A stretch of 64,000 bases of DNA from Fasciolopsis buskii (GCA_008360955.1 LUCM01002832.1:302084-366083); one strand, 5' to 3'; positions 1-15,300 are shown, counted from the first letter of the stretch. The notes: generated by a model from the sequence alone, not told the origin. Program-made: numbers and translations.

Positions 1-49
1 AGGCAACAGAGTGTGCATGGAAGCTTTTGTCAAAGAGTCCACAGAAAGA

Positions 50-87
50 ATTATTATATATATATTATATATATTATAATATATATC
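50..87. repeat. AT-rich (TA)n-like tract
   Basis: An imperfect run of TA/TAT units lies about 130 bases upstream of the EXO1 start codon. It is low-complexity DNA; it could resemble a TATA region, but nothing specific supports promoter function. The rest of positions 1-206 shows no recognisable feature. Confidence 0.6.
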
Positions 88-192
88 TTCATAATATTGG
101 ATGAACTGACGAAATAATAGCAAATAGCGAACCACGAATGTGTTCTGTCGTTAACTTGAAACATTGAGATCCAAGACTTTTGCGCATGCCTG

Positions 193-206
193 TTTTTGTC
201 TTGTAG
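193..206 (+). promoter_or_regulatory. Splice acceptor 14 nt upstream of the EXO1 start codon
   Basis: A T-rich run ending in TTGTAG at 201-206 makes a convincing 3' splice site, and the ATG follows after only 14 nt. Either a 5'-UTR intron ends here or this is a spliced-leader trans-splicing acceptor. Trans-splicing is established in trematodes, but which applies here is inference. CHMP3 shows the same arrangement. Confidence 0.5.
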
Positions 207-220
207 GATTCTGTAATCCA

Positions 221-381
221 ATGGGAATTACGGGTCTATTGCCCTTCTTAAAAAAAGCATCATGCCCTGTGAATATTAGAGAATTCAGTGGCTATACGGT
301 AGCAGTAGACACCTACTGTTGGTTGCACAAATCCTCTTACGCCTGCGCTATGGATTTGGCACTGGGAAATCCTACTGATCA
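221..381 (+). CDS. EXO1: EXO1 exon 1 (start of XPG-N domain)
   Basis: Starts with [13 protein letters not shown], the standard Rad2/XPG family N-terminus, so the ATG at 221 is preferred over upstream in-frame codons. It includes [11 protein letters not shown] with metal ligand D30. It ends in phase 2 before GTAAGC, and the following intron is only 43 nt. Confidence 0.93.
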
Positions 382-3300
382 GTAAGCATGAATTTTCTTT
401 GTTTCTTTGATTTCTTCGTATTAGGTATGTACGATACACTGTCAGATACTTGGAGCTGCTGCTATCGCATAAGGTGAAACCCATCCTAGTTTTTGATGGC
501 GCTAACCTGCCATCGAAATCGGTAACCGAAAAAAAACGACGAGAGTATGTGAGCCTATTGTAGATGTATTAAGTTATCGATCTAACCAGGAGTAAGGAAG
601 CATATAGAAAGAAAGCTGCAGAGCATCTTTTGCGTGGTGACCGCGAAGCGGCACAAGAGTGTTTCCAACGCTCGGTATTTGTCACACCGGAAATGGCGAA
701 TGATGTGCTCGTGGTAAGATTTGTTTTCTTTTTTTGCTTTTTTCTGCTCCGTTCCAAGTATAAAGTCCTCAATCCTGATAAATCTGTCTACTGTTTGTCC
801 AAATTTGATACAAACGTTGTTGATTATAAACCAGTTAATCGGCTCAAGAATGTTTATAAAGATATATGTGCTAGTTTCTCTTTCTGCATTTCTAGTTATC
901 ATTTCTATTCCTTATCCACCTTCTAATTGCCCAAATGAATAAAATCTGCAAAACGTATGTTTTTAACTTGGTTATACAGGCTTAAGAACTACACAAGTCT
1001 AAAAACATGACATCATTCGGTCCGCTTCATTAGGCTTAGATTCTTCATCCTTCTAAATTGTACATAATTTCCAATTACTACAATTTCAACACTTTTGCAA
1101 GGTGCCAAGGTGAATTACCACGAAAATGGCCATCTTGGACTGTATGCCTTTACTAATGTTTGATTGCCGGGTGTATTATGAATACGTATAAAACGGAGCT
1201 TGAAGTTTGGTGATGCCTTCTGGGCTTGTATAAAGCAGCCATTAAGGGATCAGATGGTGGCCTATAGATGCTACATAGAAGTTGCTATCCTTTATAGGAG
1301 TTTGTATGAAGCGACCCAAAGGTATCGAAGCGATAAACTTTATTAGCGTATGTCGATAATTAAGTCTTTTGTTTGATTCAAACGGAATATCGCCATTGAA
1401 GTCCTGTTGATTATTTCGCACACGACTGTCTGTGGGACGTGTTTTATTTCTATTTCACGCATGTTTCGATAGGCTGCGAGGAAAATGGGCGTGGATTGCA
1501 TTGTGGCCCCATACGAAGCGGACGCACAACTTGCCTATCTTAATCGAGCTGGATATGCAGATCTGATAATTACCGAGGATTCGGATCTCCTCCTGTTCGG
1601 TTGCAAACAAGTAGGTTTCTATGATAGTTACTTTCCTCCAAATGTGACTGTCTGTTTTGAGTTACAAGATACTTTTGGAATTGTTTTTTTGCATGCCCTC
1701 ATATATTTTGAAAAAAAGTGTAGGATCGCCGAAAGCTTCTGTATACCGGACACATTGATGAATCAAACGGTAGTGGAAATACCAGCACCTGGATCAATTC
1801 CGGTGCATGTGTTTTCTTGCGATTAAACTAACGGAGATAGTTTACGGCGGAAAAAGCTTGGTCGTGGTCCGCCACTTAACAGTCACTTTTGTTCGACTTT
1901 TCAAGTTCTTATATAGCTATATACTATTACATTAGATATTACATTTACTGCTTGCAAGTATTTTTTCTTGGATGCCTATAGCATGAACGGTGTAAAAAGG
2001 TTACAGGCCAAGATATCAAGGCGTCGCAGTACTCGGGAAACTGGAGAATGTCATCCTTAAAACCAGATTGTTATAAAACAGTAAAGTTCCAGTAGACTAG
2101 GCTTGATAATGAGCTGAACGACAGCAAATTTCTCCAGTTTTCTGCCTGTCACACCTATTCAGTTAAATGAATTTGGACATGTAAACCACAAGTTAACCCA
2201 ATCTCACTGCTGCTTTTTATTGAATAATCAGTGCATTGTGAAAAAGAACGCGCCCATCTCCAGTAACCTTATTCTCCAGCACGATGGGTTGCATGCACAT
2301 TTTGGAGGCGCATTTCATTTAAATCTCAATTGTAACAGCCCCTGCACTGATGTGTTCTGGTTTGATTTACCATCTCTCAACATCAACTCGGGATAGAAGA
2401 ACGTTCAGCAGTAAAAAATCAAATAGATAAGGAAGAATTTCAAATCATTATACCGTTCACTACAAAACTTAGCTATATCACTAGCCGTCCAGTAACAGAG
2501 TCGTCTGGATTCCAAGCAGGAATTTTAGCTCAACTTACTTAGTACAGTCCACCATTTAGGGTTTTCGTGCCTTTCATCAAGTCATGGACTGACTGCTTCA
2601 GCTTGTCTACCAACAAATGCCTGCTTCGGAAAACACCACAGCTTGAACCGTAGGATCCTTTACCCCATCCTAAACCTTTGGTTTACTCTCTCTCCTTATT
2701 CCGAGAACCATCCGAGGATACCGGTGTGTAAACATCGACAGCTTTCCCATATCATCCGTCCGCAACGGGATAATTTCCAACTCATACAGAGGAACTTATC
2801 TAACTGACGCTGTGTGTACTCGCTCCAGGTGTCGCACCGATGCCACATGTCAAAAATTGGTAAAGTGTAATGCAGCTATATACATATGCGTTAACACTAT
2901 CCGATGCCCGATCACTCAGTGAAACACAACTACTCAAACATCATAATTCATCTACTCCATCACACACTTCTCGGATAACAAGATACAACTTGGAGCCAGT
3001 CCAGCCCAGCAGCAGCACTTTACACTTTGATGATGCAAAACGTATCCCGGATATGGTTACGCTGTTGCTGAGGGGACTGATGATTTCTTGATCCCAAGGG
3101 TTTCGTTAACTCCGATACGAGAATTTCCCCGGCTCAGCCATATACATTGTCGAAAAATCTATCTCTCTTAAAAACTTCATTTCTGATGAGGGAGGCATTT
3201 ACCTCCATCGAAGGGCCATTGTGTAAGTAATCCAACTGACCTGTTCCCTAAAGTCATCAGTTTAAAGATCCAGACGATGCTGCTGAGGATGGATCACTGA

Positions 3301-6300
3301 GGCGTTCATTTCCTTGGACACTTCACTTACATCCGGTTTCCGTACGCCAGTGTTCATGATCCGCCTGTAAAGGTTGCGGCTAGTACCTATACCTTCAGCT
3401 GGAGATGCCGGAGGTGTTTGAATCGGTGATACTTGGCGGTCTCACACCACAGAAGGGATTTCTTTGGAAACCCTGACAAAGGTGTCTGGTTCAAAAGCTT
3501 GATCCACAATGCCGTGGGACGTTAACCGAGCACGGTAATGTGTCTGAAGTAACCGTGTGTGGATCAAGATCACGAAGACCTCTTAGTAGACGAGTCTCCT
3601 TTTCCCCAGTTCATTGCCACATCTGATCTATCAAGGCCTTATGCAATTTCATGCCCATGGTTGCCGGTCTTCCGTAAAATAAACCACGGTGGTGCACAAC
3701 TGCATTCACTGTCGTCCTCATGTTCTATCTATGCACTTGCAGAACCATCAGGAATTCGTCATTCTCTAATATTCTTGCACTACACTGCCACACTAACTCT
3801 GCCCACCAATTTTTCTAGTGTTCTGTTTTTTAACCTAATCCTTAATCTCCTGCTAATCAGGTACTACCTACTTACAATTCCCCGGATGCACTTTCCTTCC
3901 CCGTTTTGTTCCCAAAGCATGTTTGCCTTCGCCCACCAGTCAGCTGCCACCTGCAAAGTGCTAAATCCTGACTTTTTCAATAGCAAACTTCAACTTAGTT
4001 GGTTGAAACTCTGCTTCTCTTCTCTCAAGTGTTTTTGTGTTTATCACTCTCGACAGTAATTACTCCTTTGTTTTGGAATCCTTATTAAACACTTGTTCCT
4101 TTCATGCCGCAACAGTCGTTTTACTATTTTGGGAGATTTCAGTGCCCTCAGCTGAAAATGGACAGTATAATTTTCTGATACTTCGGTCACGAGTCGCGAA
4201 TCTGAGCAGTTGGTGGTAGTCAATTATATATCTCAACTAACTGACTTCTTCACACACATGGCCGACCGACCTGGTGGCCATGCTCATACTGTCGACTTTA
4301 TCTTCGCTTCCTTCTCATGAATCAACGAGCCATTATGTTGTTAGGTCGTCCACGAAGTTTACTTGCCAAAGTCCTCTACCTTCTTCCAGATATAATTCAA
4401 CCAACTAGGATGATTTTTACCACTCTTTATCTTACGCCAACGTTTCTGCTTCCCCTCCATCCTTCCACTTACCCAATCTGATGTAAACATACCGAAAGTG
4501 TGTGAAACCCTTCTCTCCAACCAATTGCGAACGTTTTTCGGACGCGAAGAGTTGCTGAACGGCCGCCACTATGGATTCCAACAGTTTCGCTGCACCAGTT
4601 ATTTGCTGTCACTTCATACTCCCACTCGACTGCACTGGATAACCACGAAAAAAACATGCCTGTTTGTTCCTGATGTCCCCAAGGCTTTCGATGGAGTTTA
4701 ACACAAGGGCCTACTGGCGAAGCTGCTCACGCGTGGGTTCCATCCCCCTGTTGTATCTTGGATATAAAATTTCCTCGGTAAACGAACCATTCCCACTCCA
4801 GGCGGAGTTCAAACTCAGCCGTTCCTCCTGAGTGCGGATGCCTCTCAATGTTTTTCACTTGCACCCACTTTGCTCCTGTTTCTGTTCGATACATCTAGTG
4901 CTTTCCCTTGACTCCATCTCCAATTGCTCCTTTACCTACCTCACTGTTCGCCATACGAACACCATTACTGACCGCTTCTGTGGTTCCGCACCGTATCGCT
5001 AAACCATGCTCTTGAATACATCTCACGGAGTTTCTCTAATCTTGTTGACTTCTGTGCTTGGAAAGCTTTTGCGCACTCTATTTGTTGCAAACATCTTCCA
5101 TTCATCTCACATTTATGTTCTAATTCAACAAGTCTGTACTCCAAAGGTTCTATCTCCTCGCCTTATGAGTTGTTCGTTATGCTGTCGCTCTTTCACATTC
5201 CAGCTGGTTTCTCGTGCTGCGCCTACAGTTAGTCTTGTATTTACCGTCAGTTGTTTCCTTACTTTTGCCCACCTATCGTCCAGAGCTCAAATCCAGTCCG
5301 CATCCAGGTACAGCAGTAAAATATGAGGCCGGACTTCGTCTATTCCTTTTTCGCTTCCTGATCGAGTTCAGCCCAAGACCATCTAATTGACCCATGGTTC
5401 TTCCTCGACATATTGTCCCTAGTCACTCGCACGTCGGACGGTTGCTTCACCCTGTTTTCTGTCTATACTTTTCTGGTTTTGTTCCTCTAAATTTTCTTCG
5501 TTACTTTCTCTTCTGACGTTCGCACACTTACTCTTCCTTCCTACTCAGGCATCTAGGCTTTCTTGCCAGCTTCCTACTCCAAGGTATCACGTCTTTATCT
5601 CCCAGCTTTCTTTTCTCTCAGAGAAATCAAGTTGAGGGATATCCTCACTGCGTTTTCTTACCCATCTGCAATCTTTCTTATTAAAGGTAGGAGCAGGAAA
5701 CTGATTCTTACGTGATCCTGTCCCACGACCCTATTTCACACTCACTCGACAACGAGGCTCCTATGTTTGAACGGATGTAAAGTAATCAGTAACAATCGGG
5801 ATAAACCGCAGATACTTCACACTTGTGTCAATCTAGTGGAGTTTTTGATCGATGAGCTGCTTTGTTATCCTTCCAAATGTATCAGCGTGGTCGGTATTGG
5901 GTGTCTCAGGCACCGATTCGGCTCCCGGTAGTGATTCTTTAAGGTGGAAATTCTTCTGGCCTCTAATGATTGATCTGCCACCCATGATTGTATTTCGACT
6001 TTCGGAAGCTCTTCTGCATTGCTCTTGATGAGATGGTGTATTCATGATTTGAGCATCTCATGTATGGCACCCATGGAGACGGACTTGCGCGCATTTAACA
6101 GAGCAGTTAAGAAATTTGAAGCAGTTAGGCCCCCTGATCAATTTGAATAGAACGGCTAGAAGGCACAGATTGGGAGATGCAGGTATTTCTTTTAATCTTC
6201 TCAATCGCGCAAGTAAAACGTCAATTCACGTTAAAATAAGAAGCGCAACACAGTGGAAAACAAACGATGTTAACAAACTCAGGAAACTGTTTGGCAAAAG

Positions 6301-9300
6301 CCGATTGGCTATCACCGGGCCACCCACATTGTGGATCAAAAGATTTTGTGCACAGTGGTGGCTTCAGTCCGTTGATCGATAAAGCTTCACAGTTTATGGT
6401 CGGGTACATCCATCGTTTATGAACCCCACATGGCTTTGGATCATGCGTGGCGCTACAGTCGCATTCACGACTTCTTTGATGTGACGCCAATCTCTACTCG
6501 GATCTCGGGCGTTTGGGTGTGCCAGTAACCGCGTTATGAGCTCCGACTGAAATTGAAGCCAACTACCAGCATTTAAAGGCAGATGTCCAGGACGGCTTGT
6601 CCTTTTGTTGGAGTTATCAAGGACTAAGCGCAAACAACAGCAAATGCGTACCATTATGTTACCTAAGTTCGATGCTGCAAACGTGATGCTTAATGTAACA
6701 CAATGTTATGTCAGAGTAGTCTGTAGTTCGAATGTGCCTGTAAATGATTTGTTTTGTAGGTGCGATGTGCCTTTCTTTCTTCCGCAAGCAAATTAACTGC
6801 TGGAATGCCATGATTTCCTCAGAGGGCTATTGTCAACCACAAACACTATATATTCGTGCCCGTTTCTCCGTGGATTACAGCACGTGTTATTTTGCTTACC
6901 CGATCTATTCTTGAAATTGTAAACACTATTGCTGAAAATACACGCGCGGTCCCGTATGCGTAACAATATTCGGCGGTTATCATCGTCGGTCAGCGTTAAG
7001 CAGCAAGGTAAGCCCCAGAGTTACATGTTTGCATAAAAAAGGTAAGTATGCAATGGGAACAGGGAGTGGACCTACACAGGCGGGAATAGATAAGAATGCT
7101 TCAGTGGCCAACACACGGAACACAGTTTACTTGTACGAACGCACTTTTTCAGTCATTCTGATACGGCAAAATTAACATTACGATGGCCACTGTTCATGAT
7201 TCATTGCCATATCCTTCAGTGTCTTCAGTCAACTAGTTGATGGGTCTTTCAGGTATGGTATGAAGTGACTGAGAGGACCTCTTTTTTGTAGTGTCTTCGT
7301 CTGTGTAAACATGTCCTTTTCTTTGTTCCTCTGCAGGTGATTTTTAAACTGGATCTTACCGGATCGGGTATTTTGGTTGCCGTAACTGCCGGGATAGGTG
7401 AGCTGTGCTGCGGGATGCGACCAACTCAATTTACGGAACAAACATTGCGATTTATGGGAATTCTTTCTGGCTGTGATTACTTTCCTGGGATTCCGGGAAT
7501 AGGATTGGCTACGGCGGCAAAAGTTAGTAAGGCGGGATGTATCTAGGTCTGCTAAACCCGTTTTTCTTTGGAGCTCAATAAAAATGCAAAGCCGCATCGC
7601 CTACTTTTTCTTCATGTCTGTGTATATCTGTCGTTTTCGCTTTTCTTTTTCATATCAATTTATTTGATTGTTATGGTGTCCTAAATACTTATTAAATTTT
7701 CAAATCTGATGAACATTAGAGTTATTCACTTTCTAGAAGCCGTTTGGTGTGGCACTAAATCATACGGTACGCAACCGTGACTGAGAGCTATGTGTGGTTT
7801 CAAACCCCGTTAAGGTCATGGAATTGTAACAGTTGAATCTATTGAATAAATCAGATTAGATCAGCCTTATGGTTTGTATCCTAAATGCCTGTCAAATTTC
7901 TCCTTCATTATGATCAGGGGTAATACAGTAAGTGGAATAAAGTCTCATTCATACTACTAAGCTCTCAACCCATATCTCACTCAAGCAGTTTCAGGGCTCC
8001 TGTTAAATCCCGTATAATTGCCCCGGTCTCCTGTGGATCTCGGTGTCAACGCACACACTTGATTAACGTTTAAACTCCGAAATGCACAACAGCTTTTTCT
8101 TCTCGTGCATTTCGGGGTAACGGTAGTCCCTTGTTCATGCATAACTATAGATGAACTTAGCAAGTACTTATTGGTATAACTAGTCATCTTGTATTTACGA
8201 TAAGAATGCTGTCTCTAATAGATATGTTTGCAGAAACATCTGTCCCTTTCGCAGGAAACATCCTGGTCAGATGAATATTGGTGATGTATTGGCTACGTTT
8301 TCTTCGTTATATATATATGGTGTGTTAGTAGTAGGAGATTGAATGTTTTCATGATATAACTCACCATGTGATATTATCGCTCAACTCACCATTGAGAAAC
8401 CACGGAAGCACTGTACAGCTGTTTAATCCCTGTTGGGAATCATCAGAAGTGCATATCCACCGCGCCGGAACTGGGACGCGAACTCGGGACGAACGATTTT
8501 GAGTCGAACGCCTTAGCCATTACGCTACCGGGCAGGCTCTGAACGGTTTGTTGAACTTCACCACATGATGTTGCACCTATCAGTCACTGATTTGCGCGGC
8601 CACGGACCGTTGGCATACAGCAATCGTCTACTGTTATTGGCTGAATCATCGCCCATTTCTACTGGCTTGTGCTGATTGGCCCTTTGATCGGTTCGATCAG
8701 AGCGACGTGTCCGTTTATCGATCCTTCCGGGGATTGCCAGGCTTCGAGGAATTTCCTGGAATTCTTTGTTCTACCCCGGGGCGACGATCTTCACGTTTTC
8801 GACATTGAATTTGCAACTTTCGCAGTTTTCCTGAACTGAAATTTATGAAGAATGCGTAGTGCTTTTTCGTTCCCAGCTGATGCTCACGGGTTCGTGTCAC
8901 GAGTCTTTTTCCGATTTGTATCGCGACTCGGATCCTTAAAAGATCAGATGTCTGTGCATTGACGTATTCGATGATTTGATCACTGAGACGGATAACTAGT
9001 TAATAAATCGGAAACAGAGTTCCTCACTTCTTTCGTTGTGGAGTGTTTTGTTTCCGGTAGGTCAGAGAAGGACCTGTTAGTCTGTTGGAACCAGAGAACT
9101 ATAAACTAGTCTTTTCGAAGATCAACCCAATCTGATTACTAATGCTGTTAGCTTGCCACTCTTTTTTCACCGTAATTACTCAGAAGCAGTTATACGGGTG
9201 ATCAAATGGAACATTCATGGTGGATGTGTGGTTCGTACGCAACATTGAGTATTTTCCATGTTCCGTCAAAATTTTGGGCGATCGTAGTTCCCGAACGTGT

Positions 9301-12300
9301 TGGCATCCAGTTAACTGACCGTCTTGTTCAGAATAGGAAACCGCTTGGGGCCAGAGGATGTAGCATGTTTCCACTCGAACACGGCTGAATCCATCGGGTT
9401 ATTATTAAACACATCCTGGCACATTCACGCTCTCCATTGAAAAGAAAATATGGTTACTACATCTGGTTTCCCGAATGAGCGATATAGGTGAAGCGGGTTC
9501 ACATCAGAGTTCCTTTGGAACTAGGATTTGCATGTCTTTGGAGTGTTTTACAAACACCGTGCAGGCAATGTTCTTCACTGTGTCACTGGCTCGATGGGTG
9601 CAACTTTTCGGCCGTCAGGCACATTCCGATGGAATTTATCATTAATAATGTTAACTCTACTGCATGGAATAATAATATTGTTCGAAAGCAGTCCGGGTCA
9701 CAGGGTCCTTCAGTCTAAAGTAATCTACTGCATGCCGGTATTTATTCATCCACAATCTTGATTTCACGTCAAATTTATCTAAATCGAGTCATACCACCAT
9801 GCAAAAAATTGGACTTCAGCAGTGCAGCGGGACACTGATGGGTTGGGTTTATATTATCGTTGAGTCACTTGCTGACGAATACACGAGTGGTCCACTGCCG
9901 ATTGTCGCCTGAACGGGCTGTGTTGTCGGAGAATTCAGGACGGCGCATTTGGTTCATCCATGTTACGAGTCATCAGTTGTTGGTATCTGCCATGAACTCG
10001 GAAGGAAATATAGTATGTTGAACGCCCTAGCAATTATGCTACCGACCATGCTGTCAATTGTGTGTTGTTTTTCGCTTGACAGGTGTGAAACAGATGTACG
10101 TATAGGTCATCTTCATCTCAAGTACTTTTAACTTACCTACGATTTTGATAGAAAACAGTTGCTATTTCAGCGTTGCGGTCGGTTCTCAGGTAGCGGTTGC
10201 AGGCAAATGCACCAGTCCAATGGACGCTTTAAAATAAATTCAGTTTGAGCTAATTGTTTTCAAAAAGACGTGGAGTCGTCCTGAGCGAGCAGCAGCTTGA
10301 TTGACTGGCTTGTTATCATTCTAATTTAGATCTTATTTCGCTTTCAACTTTGGTCCTCCAGATCTTACGCCAGACGCGGCTTACTGATTTACGAGAGCTA
10401 CTATCAAAAATTGGCTTGTACGTTAATCTGAACGCAGCCGCGGTTTCGCTCACAATGGGTGACGACACTGCCGGGGATGAAAACGATCCGACTAAAGTAT
10501 TGGACAACCAACCAGGTCAACCGCATTGTGCGAACAAAAAGTTGGTCAGGGGCACTTCCAAGGGTTTGCATACCAGCGTAATTGATGCGGCTGTCCGAGC
10601 CGAGCGGACCTTCCGTTTGCAAGTGGTTTTTGATCCATCTACTCGAGCACAACGTCGCTTAACTGATCCTACGTCAGAGGATATCAGTGATGAGCTTCGT
10701 ATGTGCTGGAATGGGTCTTCGAAAGAGGATGCGGAAAACTTATTTTCATTTGCTGGGCAGTAAGTTTGACTTCAACAAAGATGCACGGTGGTTTGTCCTA
10801 CCAGCACTCTATTAGCATTTCTTATTCAATTAGTTGTTTGAGTGTTTTGGCATTTGATTTACTGGAATTCAGCTTTCTTGTTTGCGATGTTGCCAATCGA
10901 CCTATGTAACCGGACAGTATGGTCATATCACATGGTTTTCCACCGATACAATCCTCTGCTGAGTTAAGAAATATTTTCACCGGCACTTTTTGTGACTCTT
11001 CCTGAATTTTTTAAATGGTTTAGGTTCATTTCAGTTCCTGGAATCGAACTTTTCACTGGTACATTTCAGTTTCGGTTGCTCCCCCGCAAGGTAATCCCCT
11101 AAAAAGCGAAATGAACGGAAAAGTAGTGGATATGATAAGAAATAATGAGTAAAATAGTCTCAATAAGATTTCCTGTATGGGTGGGCTATATTGTCGTTTT
11201 TTCGATCATCTCATTGTAGAATCTCCCTTCCTCAATCTTGGTAATATTACCGTAGCACACCGGGCCAATCTGCTAGTTAAAGTTTCCATGTCTCCACACC
11301 AAGTCATGGATAACCGTTTCAAAAGATTTTCTCGACGCCGTCTGCCTCACTGAGCATTGCGCATTGATAGAATCTACCTATGAGTACGGGAAATGCATCT
11401 CGGTGACATTAACTTACCTTGGTCTTGATTGGCCTTTTCCCATACGATGTTCTTCTTTATTGCTGATATTGTTGGCACATTTTTCAATCCACAAGTGTTT
11501 CGAGGATTTAGTTATTGGACCCTGTGTGATTCAACATTGCTGATTGTTCCCGGTAATGCTGTTTATTCCCCTCGCACTGCATTTACGTGCTACGCATGAT
11601 TCAAATATAGTGTTGTCGAATATAATTACCTCAGATCAGGTATTGCGAAAACTGCGCAGAATGAAACTAAGGGAAGGCATAAAACATGACGATGTGAAAT
11701 TACATGCAAAGTCCCTATCCTACGTTCACCACAAATCGGGTCATGCCTATTGGGGCTAGAACAGAATGCAGATTGTTCATACGTTCCTTCACAAGCTGAC
11801 CGACTCATTTCTTTTCATTTGCGCTGGAAATTCTTACACAGTTTGTGGTAGGATAAGTTCCAATTTGGTGTACGCAATGTCGCGTCCACCCGAATTCGTA
11901 CAATGCATTTATCGGTAAGAGGACAAAGTATTACACCGAAGCAGTTCACGGTTATCCATTCAGCGTTGCCACCAAGGGCCACAAATTTTTCGGAACCCTC
12001 GTTCTTGGACCACAAGAAGTTACTCAAACGTCATCGCTTCAAAACGGAGACGTAAATCCAACTGTTCCAAACTAATCGAACACTCATTTTGCGCCACGTG
12101 CCGTTTATGAACCGATTCTAAGCCGTCTTCTGCGGTCCAGTCGTATTTAATGTTTTTTTCTGAGGTCACCGGCTGTGATTCTATTTCTGTCTGTCCATTA
12201 TTCATGATGGATATCTATTTCCGTCCAAAGCTCGTCTGCTCCAGCTCGATTTGAGTGTCCCATAAAGAAATCACTTATTCGATGAACAATGAGCGTCGTA

Positions 12301-15300
12301 GAAGAATAGTCTGAAGGAGCTCACATGCTTGGGTAACCCCCCACACACGCCCCTCTTGCATTGTTTTTCCTTTTTTCCCAATGGTCCCCATGATACCAAA
12401 TCCCTTCGCAGATTAGATGTAAGTCTGGAGATGTGAACGGAAGCCCCTCGGAAGCACTCGGTCGCTTTCGCAGTCATCGTTGCTCGTCGGAGACCCGTGC
12501 GCAACACTCGTCCGATTATCCTCACGCTTGTTCACTCCAGTATATGCTTTTTTTCTTCAGGAGTGTCCGTGGAAGTTGTTCATTAAATTGCCACAGTTTT
12601 AATTCGCTGATAATTTTTTGTCACTTGAGCTAAGCTAGTTTTAGGAACGAAGACAGAATGTGGCTAGAATAGTGAACATATATATATTATATGTATATAT
12701 TATATATATATGCTCATTTGAGTGGTCAAAAACTATTTCAAGGTAGAATGAATTGAGATTCATGCAACGCCTTCGTTTTTCATTCTCCAAGTGTTTTTCG
12801 CTTCTAAGGTTATGGATTTTTGTTCTGCTAGTGCCTCAATGATTGCATTACTTCAGGTTGGATCTTTCACCTTCTAATGATTTTTCGATTTCTATAGATT
12901 AATGAAAGATCGTCATATGGCAACACAGTTAGCTCTGGGTAATGTCCGATTCGATGATGGCCACGTGCTGAATGACTTCAATCCGGATTCACCAAATCAG
13001 GTATTACTCTTCTTTTTCCAGTTTATCCCAGAGAATCCTGGATTCTGATTTGTTCACATCTCTTTTTCTATTTTATGTTCTCTAGAACACCATATAACCT
13101 ATAAAAGTCCGGTCTCTTAGGGCCACCTGAGGTATACCAATGAATATGGTTAAAGAACAAGCTACTTTAGGAATGTCCTTTTATGGAAGAAAGGAATTCA
13201 ACACTGTTCTATCGATCGAAGGTCGCCGTAGGAATGAATGCTTCGCTTTGTAGACCGACTGATACCTGCGAAATGTTTAGGCTCATAAAAGAGCTTCCTG
13301 ATCATTGCATTATTGTCCCATTATTCTTCTTTTTCCATTTCTCGAAATCATGATCTTTTCCAGTTTGCTGAGTGCATGAGTACAATGCTTGCAGTTTTGA
13401 AATTTTACAACCTTTGACCTTGTACCAACGCGCTCTGGTTTTGGTCACTACTTCACAACACCGTCTACTTAAAAGAGAGTGGGAATGGTTACTATTATTA
13501 TAAATCAACTCCAGGGTTATAAATTAATGAACTGCTTAGAAAAAGGAAGATTTCCACTACAGGGATGTCACTGGCCAAGGCATTCATTCATCAACCACTG
13601 TTTCCTACTTTCACTTGGGGGATCTGGTGGACCCCAACCCGACAATCTAATTGGGCCTACATTCATCAGTTCATTGGTCAGAGTTTTCACACTTCATCAC
13701 ATAACGGATTGATCATCTTGATTCATCTTCCAATCACTACTGGTCTCTTTGAACAGCGTTCATCGAGAGAGTCGGCTTGGTCCCATACTTCGCATTGTCT
13801 CAGGCACCTTGACCTTTTCGACCGATCGAGCTTTGTGACCCATCACTCTCTTCTAATCTCAGAGCCGCTAACGAAATTCTATAATCATCTAACAGTACTG
13901 CGCAGGCACGGGTGTTCAAACACTAACAGCTTTCACACATCTCCTGTCCCCAGTGGCTGTGTTTCTGGACCGTCTGGCAGTTCCGATCTTGCTGCTTCAG
14001 TATAAACTCGACCTTTGGTTGATAAGCGGATGTCGCACCGACCCCATAGATGTCTGATCATACATAACTGCTTCTCTCTCTCCTAAGAACATGACCTGGT
14101 TTGGAATAAGTCCAGTCCTACAACAACATTTTGCACTTGGAAGGTGCAAAACCAACCCCAAACTGGGTTACACTTCTCTTGAGATGATCGATAGTTATTT
14201 TCAACTCACCTTTAGCATACACCTTTTCATGGGGTTTTGATCGCTGAGCTTGGCAATCAGAAACCCGCGAATACCAACAACCTGAGATACGACCAACACA
14301 AATTCTCAAGTCCATTGATACTTACACTTTCATTGGGGATACCAGTAACGTCCATGCATTCTTATTCAGATATTTTACTGTCCTAATAAATACGAATGCC
14401 ACCATTCTCCAATTAGGCTAGAACTATTCCCATAGTCACTTCGATTACAAACCTAGGAAGAAAAAATGAAGGGAAAATTCTGACGGACACTACTGTTCGT
14501 GCAGAACCCGAATGCAGTATCCCTGTAAGCATGAGCTCGGTTTTGCCGATTCGCATGCAGAGATTGGGAAAGTGAGGCGAAGTTCTCCAGTACTCTTCTC
14601 AATGAGAGGTAACACCAGAGAATTGCATGACCGAATCTTGCTTTCATATCAAGGAAGACGGAGACTGTGGACATAAGAAAGTGTCTACTTTCCGGTTTCC
14701 CTCATGTAGAAAAGACATGATCGCCACAACCCCGGTTTTTGTCGCCCACATGACCTTCGAGAGCATTGGCTAATCAGGGAGGAAGAAGCCTACGGGCTGT
14801 TTGGATGCAAAAAATCAAACTAATTTCTTTGATCTTCATAGGATTGTGCAGTAGTATAATCCCTAGTTGAAAAGGAGTGAGATGACACCGGTTAGTGCAT
14901 GACTCAAATTATCTCTCAGTGTTCAGGGACCGTATCAGGTTCTTAAGGCGCAGTGGTTTTACCATGTTACCACGGCTAACCGGGGATCAGAAACCTCTTC
15001 GCGGTAAGGTTTCATATGTCGATATCTCCTGATAAAATTTTGGAGTAGAATTTCTACTTTTTAAAATATGGAAATGGGATCATATCACAACAGGATTGTT
15101 TGAACCAAGTTATTCTGCTTCTGCTCCTTTGGCTCTTTGCAGTTTGGCGTGGGTTCTGTCACTGGTAAGAAAAATAGAATTCCCCTAAATAAGTTAAAGC
15201 TGTTAAGTTATGGAATTCTCGTAGAATGTTGCAAATCGTAAACTTATTTGAATTAATGAAGCACTTTGATTCAAAGCTGTTTTCTCAGTGTTTCATAGCG

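Noticed and set aside
3189..3220. Hammerhead-ribozyme-like string: CTGATGAG, a GGAGG/CCTCC stem, then CGAAG
   Set aside because: The conserved GAAA is replaced by GAAG, two bases interrupt the stem II junction, and no stems I and III could be paired. Hammerhead-bearing SINEs exist in schistosomes, but this looks like coincidence.
7725..7870. GGTTTCAAACCCC B box-like string suggesting another SINE
   Set aside because: No clear A box at the right distance and no second copy recognised in this window.
8460..8540. Possible functional tRNA gene on the minus strand
   Set aside because: The A and B boxes are recognisable, but the anticodon stem pairs over only three bases and the acceptor stem does not close; a SINE body follows directly.
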